Below, in pieces: positions 1 through 10,307 of a DNA stretch of 64,000 nucleotides. The position numbers and the translations under genes were made by a program. A model generated the notes under the pieces. It was not told the DNA's origin, made no database searches, and saw nothing but the letters and a program-made list of their open reading frames with translations. The DNA lies in assembly GCF_023898315.1 (NCBI RefSeq), contig NC_064615.1, positions 731,955,450 through 732,019,449 of the forward strand, given 5' to 3'. Position 1 is the first letter of the stretch, and every line of letters begins with the position of its first letter. Source of the stretch: Schistocerca nitens. Taxonomy: Eukaryota; Arthropoda; Insecta; Orthoptera; Acrididae.

Positions 1-227
1 TACGATTTGGAACTGCTGTCTTACAAGGGAACCTCCCCATCGCACCCCCCCTCAGATTTAGTTATAAGTTGGCACAGTGGATAGGCCTTGAAAAACTGAA
101 CAAAGATCAATCGAAAAAACAGGAAGAAGTTGTGTGGAACTATGAAAAAATAAGCAAAATATACAAATAGAGTAGTCCATGTGCAACATAGGCAATATCA
201 AGGAGGGCGTAGGCACAATATCGTCGT

Positions 228-290
228 GGTCCCGTGGTTAGCGTGAGCAGCTACGGAGCGAGAGGTCCTTGGTTCAAGTCACCCCTCGAG
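228..290 (+). promoter_or_regulatory. tRNA-like Pol III promoter segment, left MITE arm
   Basis: The segment has an A-box-like GTGGTTAGCGTGAG (234-247) and a B-box-like GGTTCAAGTCA (271-281), spaced as in a tRNA gene. It sits inside the inverted arm and points toward the element centre. There is no sign of a functional tRNA fold, so I read it as a captured tRNA or SINE head. Confidence 0.55.
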
Positions 291-721
291 TGAAAAATTT
301 ACTTTCTTTATTTTCACAAAGTTATGATCTGTCCGTTCGTTCATTGACGCCACTGTTCACTGTAATAAGTTCAGTGTCTGTGTTTTGCGACCGCACCGCA
401 AAACCGAGCGATTAGTAGACGAAAGGACGTGCCTCTCCAATGGGAACCGAAAACATTTGATCGCAAGGTCATAGGTCAACCGATTCCTCCACAGAAAAAC
501 ACGTCTGATATATTCTATACGACACTGGTGACGGCATGTGCGTCACATGACAGGAATTTGTTGTCGACCAACCTAACTTATACACTTGGCGAATGGGTAA
601 AAAGATTTTTCTACCTTGCCCGATTTAGGTTTTCTTGTGGATGTGATAATCACTCCCAAAAAACTGATGAAAACATAATAGTTTGTCACATAAACTGAAA
701 ATAAAAAACTAAACTTTTCAC

Positions 722-781
722 TCGAGGGAAGACTTGAACCAAGGACCTCTCGTTCCACAGCTGCTCACGCTAACCACGGGA
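722..781 (-). promoter_or_regulatory. tRNA-like Pol III promoter segment, right MITE arm
   Basis: This is the inverted counterpart of 228-290. The B-box-like motif is at 731-740 and the A-box-like motif at 764-777, both on the minus strand. With the left copy it gives two promoters converging on the centre of one foldback element. Confidence 0.55.
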
Positions 782-1259
782 CCACGGCGCTCCTGAGGTG
801 ACACTAGCCTTGATGTTGCCTATCTTCCGCATTGACTACTCAGTTTATATATTTTGCTCATTTTTTCATAGTACCGCAATTCTTCCTGTTTTCTCGATTG
901 ATGTGTGTTCAGTTTTTCAAGGGCTATCCACTGTGCAAACTTATAACTAAATCTGAGGGGGGTGCGATGGGGAGGTTCCCTTGTTAGTGCTTCGTGTGTG
1001 TTGCAATGGTCTGTTATACAGCCGTGTCTGTATGTATTTCTCACGTAATGTCCCTAAGACGTCATCAGCGACTTTTTTACCATTTTCCACTCGTCTTTGT
1101 CTCTTATTGCCCGTATCGTGTCATTACTGTACTGTGTTGGTGTCTCGTGTGCTTCTCTGCACCTGTGACAGTGAAAAAGTATGTGTTCTGGGGAACCATG
1201 CTCCCCAAATGTACAAGTAGCACTATGTCAGAAACCGAACCATACCCCGATTGGGATTG

Positions 1260-2022
1260 ATATGGCTCAGTCTCTGACGTTCCCTGATGTCCGGGAAGAA
1301 TTGATATACCCTACGACCCTTAACGCTTTGCCAGGTATCCACCCGCCAGTTAACGAGTTGGCGCTTCTCGGTAATGTACTATCCGGCAATCTCGATTGAC
1401 TTCTCCTCTCTCCACTTCGTCAATGAGTACATTGCAGCCCGAAACCGTATGGCTAAGTCGATAGGGAAGGTTCCAAGCGCCACGCAGAGTGGTTGCACTG
1501 GCGTGGTGTTAAAAGCTCCTGACAGCCTTGCCACGGCCACTTCTCTGCCCTCGCCGCACGATGTTCTGATTCGCGAGCAGACGTACTCGGTGGGCCCATG
1601 CACTGGCTGCAAAAGAGACCACAACGAGCGCACATGAGGACGAAGGGTGTCTGTGACGTACCACTGTTCCATCAGAGTTCCGTCAGTCACTTTCAGCGGT
1701 GACCTGACGTCGTACCCGATGGCTCCCCACGCCATGACGTCAACAGTAACACCGCTGCGCTTCCTCGAAACATTAGAAGAATGGGACCTCCACTCATGTC
1801 GTCATCACACTCGCCCGTAACCGTCATGCAGGATAGTACAGAACCGCGATTCATCAATGAACACAGTGCGACGCCAGCTGCCCGTGTTTCCAGATCACGG
1901 CGCCACTCCAGACGCAGCCGTTTCTGTAGTGGTGTTAACGGCAGCCTACGCGTGGTACGGCGTTTCCTCGCCTGGCTGCTGCTGGTCTCCGCCGAATGGT
2001 GCTTATGAAGGGGTTACGATAT
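1260..2022 (-). pseudogene. Tc1-like transposase remnant, catalytic part
   Basis: Translated on the minus strand, the interval contains fragments of a Tc1/mariner-type DDE transposase. IDESRF around the first catalytic Asp lies near 1860, and WGAIGYDVRSPL with DGTL lies near 1700. A frame-shifted C-terminal part reaches about 1260. Several frameshifts and stops break it. The N-terminal helix-turn-helix portion (2260-2530) is separated from this part by a SINE at 2036-2246, so both parts appear to come from one element. I could not define terminal inverted repeats. Confidence 0.6.
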
Positions 2023-2035
2023 ACTTGGTGTACAA

Positions 2036-2246
2036 TGCTGGGGTGTCCGAGCGGTTCTAGGCGCTACAGTCTGGAACCGCGCGACTGCTACAGTCGCAGG
2101 TTCGAATCCTGCCGCGGGCAAGGATGTGTGTGATGTCCTTAGGTTAGTTAGGTTTAAGTAGTTCTAAGTTCTAGGGGACTGATGACCTCAGAAGTTAAGT
2201 CCCATAGTGCTCACAGCCATTTGAACCAGCCTTCTTTTTTGATCAG
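2036..2246 (+). mobile_element. tRNA-derived SINE (family 1) inserted in the Tc1-like remnant
   Basis: The head is tRNA-like: A-box region CCGAGCGGTTCTAGG near 2047 and B box GGTTCGAATCC at 2099-2109. The body is the one shared by all family-1 copies here (AGGTTAGTTAGGTTTAAG, then ...GCCATTTGAACCA). A probable target duplication, ACTTGGTGTACAA, occurs at 2023-2035 and again, with 2 differences, at 2247-2259. It interrupts the transposase remnant on both sides. Other family-1 copies are at 7347, 8202, 38677 and 50953, with a variant head at 20645. Confidence 0.85.
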
Positions 2247-2259
2247 ACTTGGTCCACAA

Positions 2260-2530
2260 GAACCATGACGTAGAGTATGCCTGTCTACATGTTCTTAAGT
2301 AGTCCAACATATCGTCACTGTCACATACGAATGCCCCACAAATCTGGATACTCCGCGATAGGAACAACCGGCCGAATGGAGGCCCAAAATGAGACGCCTT
2401 TCAGGCGATGAAAACGCTGTTTCGTAGGAACACATGACATTTCCGTATCCGTGATCAGGCGACATCTGACTCTGTTCATGCTTCTCACATACGCTACCAG
2501 GCCTGGTAACAATACCAAACAAGAACAATG
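2260..2530 (-). pseudogene. Tc1-like transposase remnant, N-terminal helix-turn-helix part
   Basis: The minus-strand translation around 2320-2430 reads LILGLHSAGCSYRGVSRFVG, which looks like the N-terminal DNA-binding helix-turn-helix of Tc1/mariner transposases. It lies immediately upstream of the SINE that separates it from the catalytic part. A second diverged copy of the same stretch is at about 52590-52870. No intact start or full domain remains. Confidence 0.5.
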
Positions 2531-2599
2531 CTAATGTACTTTGTTGACATCTGTACCTGTGGCACAGTATAGTGAATCTAGCTTTTGTATCCCGCCTGG

Positions 2600-2827
2600 T
2601 TGGTTGGTTGGTTTTGGGGAAGGAGACCAGACAGCGTGGTCATGGGTCTCTTCGGATTAGGGAAGGAAGTCGGCCGTGCCCTTTCAGAGGAACCAGCCCG
2701 GCATTTGCCTGGAGTGATTTTAGGGAAATCACGGAAAACCTAAATCAGGATGGCCGGACGCGGGATTGAACCGTTGTCCTCCCGAAGGCGAGTCCAGTGT
2801 CTAACCACTTCGCCACCTCGCTCGGTA
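2600..2827 (-). mobile_element. tRNA-derived SINE (family 2, GGTT-tailed) with perfect TSD
   Basis: Read on the minus strand, the element starts with a tRNA-like head whose B box is at about 2762-2773 (minus) and ends in a repeated AACC tail (2600-2616 on plus). An 11-bp target duplication, ATCCCGCCTGG, flanks it exactly at 2589-2599 and 2828-2838. I remember this family as very common in Schistocerca; that is knowledge, not something shown here. Confidence 0.9.
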
Positions 2828-2838
2828 ATCCCGCCTGG

Positions 2839-5196
2839 AAGGCGGCGCGTGGGTAGGAGCAGGAGCAGGAAAAATACGTCGGTACTGCACGTAAGTAAAA
2901 GTGGTTTACCGGAGCCTGAATATATATACAGAGGTATACATAACTAGTACAGAGGAGCACACTCTCAAGATGAAGCTAAGTGTCGCGGCCGGCTCTTGAT
3001 CAAATGGGGAGAATCTACAGTTATGCTCGTAGAGCTGAACTGTGCCTGCTAGAGGGCGCTGTCGTCGTTGTCTGTCGTAGTGCCATCTTAACTGGCAGCT
3101 ACGCCGTGGCGTCCTTGCTGTCGATACCACACTAGTCATGTGCATACTTATCGATGTTGTGTAGCGCTACGTGTATGAGGTTGCATTCGCATCCAACCAT
3201 GTCTTCTGCCTCCTTCATTTTATTTAGTGAGGCAGTTATCAACTGAAACCCCTGAGCAGCAAAAGTACTGATTGGAAGGACAAATAACTCACTTGTCTTC
3301 CCAAACCTCTTTGCTTGTTACCTTCTCTGTTGTGTCTCATTCCGCTAGTCAGTTAGCAGAAATCGTCAAAAAACGAAAGCGTTCGGTTATATAGCATTAT
3401 TTTCTTCAGGACACGCTTGCCGAACTTCGGGATTCTACAGTGTCGTAAAGAAGTAACAGAAAGAATTTCAGTGTTGAACACCAGTGGGCTTTGTAGGTGG
3501 CTGCTGTGTGAACCAAGCACACTGTTGTCAGATAAACAATATTACTAATATACAGTGTGGTTAGAAACAGTCTGAAAAACTTGTAAGACTGTTGCAGGGG
3601 AGGCTGCGCTGAGGAACAATTGTTAAGACAAAATTCAATACGTTGCGCCGTTTCCAAGTTATTTAGGACTAAAGTTAGCCAATCGAGAGGTGGCGCGCGC
3701 AAATTCAAGCACTTGTATGCGCTAAAATGCGATAAGGGCAAAATTCTACAATCATGTTTCAGAATTCGACAGCGGCACTTCCTATCGCATTCATGTCATA
3801 CTGCATTTTTTACTGTGCTTGCACCAAATGTGATATTTGTTATGAACAGTTATAATAATATTTGTTTATGCTCCATTTAAATTTTTCACAATTTTTTTTT
3901 GCTTTAAAATTTTCGCATATTGGTACTATATTTTCTGCATATGTAAATTAAAGTGTACTTTGCTGGAGATTGAAGTTCTTTGCATTGCATGTGAGTAATG
4001 TAAATAAAATACTATGTAAATTGTTTATTATGTTAAATAATTTTCTGATGACCTTTCGTATTTAAAAATATTTGTGTGTATAAATCGTTCAAGTGAATGT
4101 AAGTTTGATAATTAAAAATGGTCACGCTTAACAACAATATAAGAAATAGGTGTTATGTAAAAGTCAGTGTGCTTTGGTTTGAAACCTAAGTGATTCTGGG
4201 GAGTGGTAAAGGTGGTAACGGCGAATTGGCGCGCTACCTAGAGCAAGCGCGGGAAGTAAGACACACAGTCTGTAGGCAGCAATGTTTGAGGCAACACCTT
4301 CGTGGAGAAGGAGAAGCTTTGTCTGCAAATTCGCACAAAATGCCTCGGATGGAGACTGCAAACGGCTTACAGCATAGCTGCAAGTTGTTGGGCTAATGTA
4401 TGTAGAACTGAGCGACGCCAAGAAGAGAAATTAAGCCCATACAGCAAGAGACTTCAGACCGTACTGTGGGTAGTGTAGCCGCCATAATTGATCGCCACAC
4501 TCAAGCCTGCAGCCACCAGATAAGACATTCTTATAGCAAATTTACTTTTGTACAGCGTGAACCATTAATTTAATAATCATTCTTCAACTTCAAAGACATT
4601 CACCCTGTTATTTCATCCTAATCATACGCCTATATGGGGTTCCTTCCTGGTGCCTGATGACTCCAAGTATCTTATTTTACAGACTTATGAAGTGCCAAGT
4701 TAATACAAAGAGGCACCATTTGAATTGTTTTTGTGTATTCTTAACAATTGCAAGGTGTTATAGTAGAAGTTTCCTTACGTAAATTTCAATCAGAGTGTAG
4801 CCAAGTTACTAGAATCTGGTAAATGACTATACAGAGTTAGTTCAAATAATAATAACTTTTGAAAGTAAATTCCAGTACGAAAGATATTTTCTTGAAATTA
4901 AATGATCAGTAATAAATGTGTGTGCTTTAGTATCTAAGTGTTTTAGCATTTAAGTTAGTTTATTATAGAAAATGATTTTCTATGCGTCTCCCCTGGTCAA
5001 ATTTTTTAGCTTCTCTGAAGTTATCTGCTGGTCTTTTTCTCTTATAAAAAGTACTCTATAAGGCTGTAGGGGTTAAAAAGAAATTCCAGTGTCTGCATCA
5101 ACATTGTTTACGTGAAGTAATATTTAGTTGAAGAACCAAATCAAACAGTAGGAAGAAAGTCGGCAAAAACTCATACTTCTGCTTTACCAATGCTTC
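2839..5196. other. Unassigned AT-rich interval, no gene recognised
   Basis: No conserved reading frame, RNA gene or complete element is recognisable. Around 3540-3760 there is a short GC-richer block (GTTGCAGGGGAGGCTGCGC) that may be a degraded transposon end, but I found no matching inverted end. The 85-codon frame at 4164-4421 (minus) resembles nothing I know. The interval is bounded by SINE target duplications on both sides. Confidence 0.5.
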
Positions 5197-5210
5197 ACTG
5201 TTTCATTGTC

Positions 5211-5439
5211 CGCCCCCGGTAGCTGAATGGTCAGCGTGACGGATTGTTAATCCTCTGGGCCCGGGTTCGATTCCCGACTGGGTCGGGGAATTTTCTCCGC
5301 CCAGGGACTGGGTGTTGTGCTGTCCTTATCATCATCCTCATCGACTGCAGATCGCCGAACTGGCGTAAAATGGAAAAACCGGTACCTGGAGAACGGCCTG
5401 CCCGACGGGGCGCCCTAGCCATATGATTAAATAAATAAA
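5211..5439 (+). mobile_element. tRNA-derived SINE (family 3) with TSD
   Basis: The tRNA-like head has A-box region GGTAGCTGAATGG and B box GGGTTCGATTCCC near 5263. The body contains GACTGGGTGTTGTGCTGTCC and ends in an A/T-rich tail (ATTAAATAAATAAA). The target duplication ACTGTTTCATTGTC at 5197-5210 matches 5440-5453 with one change. A second copy, on the minus strand, lies inside the mariner at 39880-40121. Confidence 0.88.
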
Positions 5440-5741
5440 ACTGTTTCCTTGTCTGGATAGGATGGCGACCATTAGTAGACGTTTTAAACTACTAAATGAA
5501 CTTGGAACTGAGTTATCCTAGCTTCAGTAAAATATTATTCATACTGCGTTTCTATTTAACCGCTGGGTAAAATCTTAGGAAAAGAATTGAATAGTTTGAT
5601 TTACGTATCCACTACACACAACACACGGTCAAATCCTGTATGAAGGGTAACTCTGTTGATTAGCTTCTCTTATAAACGGTACTATCCTCCCATAGTGTAC
5701 TTCATTTGGAAACTAAACTAAATTTAAGCAAGAGGGTTATA

Positions 5742-6989
5742 CACTATGTGGTCGAAAGTATCCGGACACCTGGCTGAAAATGACTTACAAGTTCGTGGCG
5801 CCGTCCATCGGTAATGCTGGAATTCGATATGGTGTTGGCCCAGCCTTAGCCTTGATGACAGCTTCCACTCTCGCAGGCTTACGTTCAATAAGGTGCTGGA
5901 AGGTTTCTGGGGGCATGCCAGCCCATTCTTCACGGAATGCTGCAGTGAGGAGAGGTATCGATGACGGTTGGTGAGGCCTGGCAGGAGTCGGCGTTCCAAA
6001 ACATCCCAAAGGTGTTCTGTAGGATTCAGGTCAGGATTCTGTGCAGGCCAATCCATTACAGGGATGTTACTGTCGTGTAACCACTCCGCCACAGGCCGTG
6101 CATTATGAACAGGTGCTCGATCGTGTTGAAAGATGCAATCGTCATCCCCGAATTGCTCTTCAACAGTGGGAAGCAAGAATATGCTTAAAACATCAACGTA
6201 AGACCTGTGCTGTGATAGTGCAACGCAAAATAACAAGGGGTGCAAGCCCCGTCCATGAAAAACACGACCACACCATAACACCACCGCTTCCGAATTTTAC
6301 TGTTGGCACCACACACGCTGGTAGATGACGTTCACTGGGTATTCGCCATACCCACACTCTGCCTTCGGACCGCCACATTGTGTACCGAGATTCGTCACTC
6401 CACACAACGTTTTCCCACTGTTCAATCGTCGAATGTTTACGCTCGTTACACCAAGCGAGACTTGTTTGGCATTTACCGGCGTGATGTGTGGCTTATGAGC
6501 AGTCGCTCGTCCATGAAATCCAAGTTTCCTCACCTCCCGCCTAACTGTCATAGTGCTTGCAGTGGATCCCAATGCAGTTTGGATTTCATGTGTGATGGTC
6601 TGGATAGATGTCTGCCTATTACACATTACGACCCTCTTCAACTGTCGGCAGTCTCTTGTCAGTCAACAGACGAGGTCGGCCTGTGTGCTTTTGTGCTGTA
6701 CGTGTCTCTTCTCGTTTCCACTTCACTATCACATCGGAAACAGTGGACCTAGGGATGTTTAGGAGTGTGGAAATCTCGCCTACAGACGTATGACACTAGT
6801 GACACCCAATCACCTGACCACGTTTGAAGTCTGTGAGTTCCATGGAGCGCCCCATTCTGCTCTCTCACGTTGTCTAATGACTACTGAGGTCGCTGATATG
6901 GAGTACCTGGCAGTAGGTGGCAGCACAATGCACCTAATATGAAAAACGCAAGTTTTTGGGGGTGTCCGGATACTTTTGATCACATAGTG
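5742..6989 (-). mobile_element. End-complete Tc1-like transposon (1248 bp), inactive
   Basis: Terminal inverted repeats are visible. The left end reads CACTATGTGGTCGAAAGTAT and the right end, complemented, reads CACTATGTGATCAAAAGTAT. Both ends are flanked by TA (5740-5741 and 6990-6991), as expected for Tc1/mariner insertion. One minus-strand transposase pseudogene fills the interior. Length and layout fit a full-length Tc1-family element that has decayed in place. Confidence 0.9.
5785..6855 (-). pseudogene. Tc1-like DD34E transposase pseudogene
   Basis: The probable start is the ATG at 6853-6855, but a TAG follows after 19 codons. Later segments in different frames carry the rest of the protein: a helix-turn-helix and linker part (about 6470-6640), WSDESRY with the first catalytic Asp (near 6400), FQHDRAP with the second Asp, and LNPTEHLW with the catalytic Glu. 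There are 34 residues between the second Asp and the Glu, the classic Tc1 spacing. The true C-terminus (IERKPARVEAVIKAKAG) lies in another frame near 5830-5900. At least three frameshifts and one nonsense codon make it non-functional. Confidence 0.88.
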
Positions 6990-6991
6990 TA

Positions 6992-7333
6992 CGTGGCTTT
7001 TCCCGTAACAGGACTATTTGATCTGTTGGGGTATAGTATACGTGACAACATAGAGACAGGGTTTTCTGTTATTTAGGTAGAAACATACTCAATTACAATA
7101 GTAGTGTTAGGGTTATACAGTCAAAAGTAAGAGTAGTAATTACTACGCAAAGTGCTATGTTCTTTTTTGTAGTTAGCAAAGAACAATGTGTACAGGCTTG
7201 TCACGAGAACAGTGCTCTGTTAAGCCGAAGGGGTGTGCTTTGATGCACTTCATAACGACCTATCTCTTGAGACTGATGCAGTGACCGAAATCGTGATTGT
7301 GAATAAACACATTTACCTAATAACCAGGAGGAG
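6992..7333. other. Unassigned spacer
   Basis: AT-rich sequence between the Tc1-like element and the next SINE. I see no frame, repeat or RNA gene that I can support. Confidence 0.5.
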
Positions 7334-7346
7334 CCCGCTCGAGTTC

Positions 7347-7546
7347 AAAAATGGTTCAAATGGCTCTGAGCACTATGGGACTTAACATCTGAGGTCATCA
7401 GTCCCCTAGAACTTAGAACTACTTAAACCTAACTAACCTAAAGACATCACACACATCCATGCCCGAGGCAGGATTCGAACCTGCGACCGTAGCGGTCGCG
7501 CGGATCCAGACTGAAGCGCCTAGAACCGCTCCGCCACATCGGCCGG
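7347..7546 (-). mobile_element. SINE family 1 with 13-bp TSD
   Basis: The body and tRNA-like head match the family-1 copy at 2036-2246, on the opposite strand. The B box complement GGATTCGAACC lies near 7471. The target duplication CCCGCTCGAGTTC is perfect at 7334-7346 and 7547-7559. Confidence 0.92.
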
Positions 7547-7599
7547 CCCGCTCGAGTTCTCGAGCGTGTTAACTTGTCACTTCTGGGATACAAGGAAAT

Positions 7600-7862
7600 A
7601 AGCGTGCCCCGGATCGAATCCAGCTGTTGGACGACGAGGGCTGGTGAGCTGACCAGCATGGATGTGGTTGTAGGCGGTTTCCCATATCCGGTATGTGAAT
7701 AGCGGGTTGGTACCATCGTCCCGCCTCAAACACACCGTACGCTAACATTTCGAAAACGTTCTCAGACTTGAACGTACTCAAGGCACAAACAGACGGGCTA
7801 CACGGATTCCTCCCGACGTCAGAAAGGGCATCCAGCCACAGATACCTCTAACGTTGCTAAAA
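7600..7862 (+). repeat. SINE-like dispersed repeat (family 4)
   Basis: A B-box-like GGATCGAATCC (about 7611-7621) is followed by a body with GATGTGGTTGTAGGCGGTTT and GGGCATCCAGCCAC. From memory this pattern recurs in grasshopper genomes and behaves like a SINE. I could not find a clear target duplication, so both boundaries are approximate. Confidence 0.5.
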
Positions 7863-8201
7863 CTTGTGAAGCAATGACGACCCCATTGAGGAACGGGAAA
7901 AGGCAAAGAAGAATAACAATAACAATACGAGCAGCAAAGCAACAGTTAGGAAAAATGAATTGTTCCGAACGACTTCTAAAGTATGTTTTTGATACCACTT
8001 CAGTCTCGGTGTACACAATACATGATTTTTGTGGAAGCACTCGATACATTTGAGAATTTGCAACTATAATGCATTCCTTATTTGTTTACAAACAATAAGA
8101 ATATTTTTGCGGGTTACAACTCGTAAACATAAAATCCCAAGAAGATTTACGTCCTATCAATTTTATTTTAAAAGCAGAAAAATATGAGCGGAAACATAAT
8201 T

Positions 8202-8394
8202 GGTTCAAATGGCTCTGAGCACTACGGGACTTAACATCTGAGGTCATCAGTCCCCTAGAATTTAGAACTACTTAAACCTAACTAACCTAAGGACATCACA
8301 CACATCCATGCCCGAGGCAGGATTCGAACCTGCGATCGTAGCAGTCACGCGGTTCCGGACTGAAGCGCCTCGAACCGCTCGGCCACAACGACCG
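8202..8394 (-). mobile_element. SINE family 1 with 14-bp TSD
   Basis: Same body and head as the other family-1 copies, on the minus strand. The target duplication GCGGAAACATAATT is perfect at 8188-8201 and 8395-8408. Confidence 0.92.
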
Positions 8395-8579
8395 GCGGAA
8401 ACATAATTCCGAAGATACATGCTGTCATAAGACAATGTCACTTTCTGTCAGACAGTTTGTTTGAAACATACCACATGCTGCACAAATCATGAAATTCTGT
8501 TTAGGCTGTTCCAAACTACAATTTTTTATTCATTGTGTAAACATTATCTTTTTATTTATGAAAAACAGTTCCCTATTGC

Positions 8580-9790
8580 AGTACCTGTTTCGTCGTTAGA
8601 ATGAACACCTATATCTTTCCGTACGAGCTCTGATTTCCCTTGTTTTATCGTGGTGATCGTTCCTCCGTATGTAGGTCGGTGTAAACAAAATATTTTCGCA
8701 TTCGAAGGAGAAAGTTGGTGATTGGAATTTCGTGACAAGATTCCGTCGCAACGAAAAACGCCTTTCTTTTAATGATGTCCATCCCAAATCCTGTATCATT
8801 TCTGTGACACTCTCTCCCATATTTCGCGATGATACAAAACGTGCTGCCCTTCTTTGAACTTTTTCTATGTATTCCGTTCGTTCTATCTGGTAAGGATCCC
8901 ACACCGCGCAGTAGAATTCTAAAAGAGAACGGACAAGTGTAATGTAGGCTGTCTCCTTAGTAGTTACATTTTCTAAGTGTCCTGCCAATAAAACGCAGTC
9001 TTTGGTTAGCCTTCCCCACAACATTTTCTATATGTGTTCCTTCCAATTTAAGTTGTTCGTAATTGTAATACCTAGGTATATAGTTGAATTTACGGCTTTT
9101 AGATTAGATTGATTTATCGTGTAACCGAAGTTTAACGAGTTCCTTTTAGCACTCATCTGATGACTTATTTCGTATCTTTTCTTTATTTAGGGTGTCTCCT
9201 TAGTAGTTACATTTTCTAAGTGTCCTGCCAATAAAACGCAGTCTTTGGTTAGCCTTCCCCACAACATTTTCTATATGTGTTCCTTCCAATTTAAGTTGTT
9301 CGTAATTGTAATACCTAGGTATATAGTTGAATTTACGGCTTTTAGATTAGATTGATTTATCGTGTAACCGAAGTTTAACGAGTTCCTTTTAGCACTCATC
9401 TGATGACTTATTTCGTATCTTTTCTTTATTTAGGGTCAACTGCCACTTTTCGCACCATTCAGATATCTTTTCTAAATCGTTTTGCAGTTTGTTTTGATCT
9501 TCTGATGACTTTATTAGTCGATAAACGACAGCGTCATCTGCAAACAACCGAAGACGGCTGCTCAGATTGTCTCCCAAATCGTTTATATAGATAAGGAACA
9601 GCAAAGGGGAACGCCAGAAATTACTCTGTTTTACTCGATGATTTTCCGCCAATTACTACGAACTGTGACCTATCTGACGGAAATCACAAATCCAGTCACA
9701 TAACTGAGACGATATTCCATAAGCACGCAATTTCACTACGAGCCGCTTGTGTGGTACCGGAAATCCAGAAATACAGAATCTATCTGAAAT
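8580..9790 (-). pseudogene. Non-LTR retrotransposon (LINE, CR1/Jockey-type) RT remnant
   Basis: Minus-strand translations show RT pieces in the expected order. LRLFADDAVVYR, the catalytic A/FADD box, is near 9540. The C-terminal part of the RT ORF, with RSLLEFYCAVWDPY and VQRRAARFVSS, lies at 8800-8960. Upstream RT sequence, broken by stops, continues to about 9790. The copy is 5'-truncated and interrupted by stops and by a 243-bp tandem duplication. LINE identity is firm; the clade is a judgement from the C-terminal motif. Confidence 0.78.
8951..9436. repeat. Exact 243-bp tandem duplication inside the LINE
   Basis: Two adjacent units, 8951-9193 and 9194-9436, appear identical by eye over their whole length. 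The unit length is a multiple of three. The duplication repeats the stretch between the RT palm and the C-terminal part. Confidence 0.9.
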
Positions 9791-9801
9791 CCCTTGTCAA
9801 T

Positions 9802-9802
<1 letters not shown>

Positions 9803-9860
<58 letters not shown>
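9803..9860. repeat. (CA)n microsatellite
   Basis: About 29 uninterrupted CA repeats directly next to the truncated upstream end of the LINE. Confidence 0.97.
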
Positions 9861-9861
<1 letters not shown>

Positions 9862-9865
<4 letters not shown>

Positions 9866-10238
9866 ATTAAATAAATATTATTGTGGAATGTTAATACAAT
9901 ATATTCACGTTCTTAAAAATAATTTTGTCTAAATTTTCTCTAATGGGAAAATTAAATGTCAGCACAGTAATTAGTGTGACAAAGGATGTTTCCAGGCCGT
10001 TATAAATAATAGTCAAAAGTGACCCAGAACACAGTTCGTAGTTTACTTTTCATACAGTGACACGCAGAACAGTCAGAAATGAGTTCGTAATCAATTCCGT
10101 TTTAAACTTCTTTGCAACCATTCTGACGTTGAGTTATTTTGTACGTACGTCTTTGGCTATTGAAACGCACAAAAACGTGCGAGTTGTATTAGCACCTGCT
10201 TGATAACATGTTTTTATAACACAGTGTTTAACGTAATG
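9862..10238. other. Unassigned spacer
   Basis: AT-rich sequence with no recognisable gene or repeat, between the microsatellite and the outer end of the nested mariner. Confidence 0.5.
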
Positions 10239-10307
10239 CGAGTGCGTGCTGAAAAGTAATGCCTCCGAATCTTTTATTATGTGATTAATGTCGGTTGGGG
10301 TAGTATA

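Larger units (their letters stand above)
24..983. mobile_element. Foldback MITE with ~290-bp inverted arms (Harbinger-type TSD)
   Basis: The two ends are inverted copies of each other. The left end begins CAAGGGAACCTCCCC at 24, and the right end is its complement ending at 983. The similarity runs inward for about 290 bp on each side (24 to about 311, and about 690 to 983) with scattered mismatches. The trinucleotide TTA flanks both ends (21-23 and 984-986), which fits the TWA target duplication of PIF/Harbinger elements. No transposase is present, so the element is non-autonomous and would have needed an enzyme in trans. Both arms carry a tRNA-like segment. The middle (about 312-690) encodes nothing I recognise. 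The superfamily rests on the 3-bp TSD alone and is an inference; the foldback structure itself is directly visible. Confidence 0.8.

Noticed and set aside
2160..2228. CTGATGA plus hairpin in the SINE family-1 body, a possible hammerhead ribozyme
   Set aside because: The GGGACT/AGTCCC stem is conserved in the copies, but no GAAA element follows at the right distance, so the core is incomplete in every copy.
3540..3760. Possible transposon end near ACAGTGTGGTTAGAAACAGT
   Set aside because: No inverted partner, target duplication or coding sequence could be found nearby.
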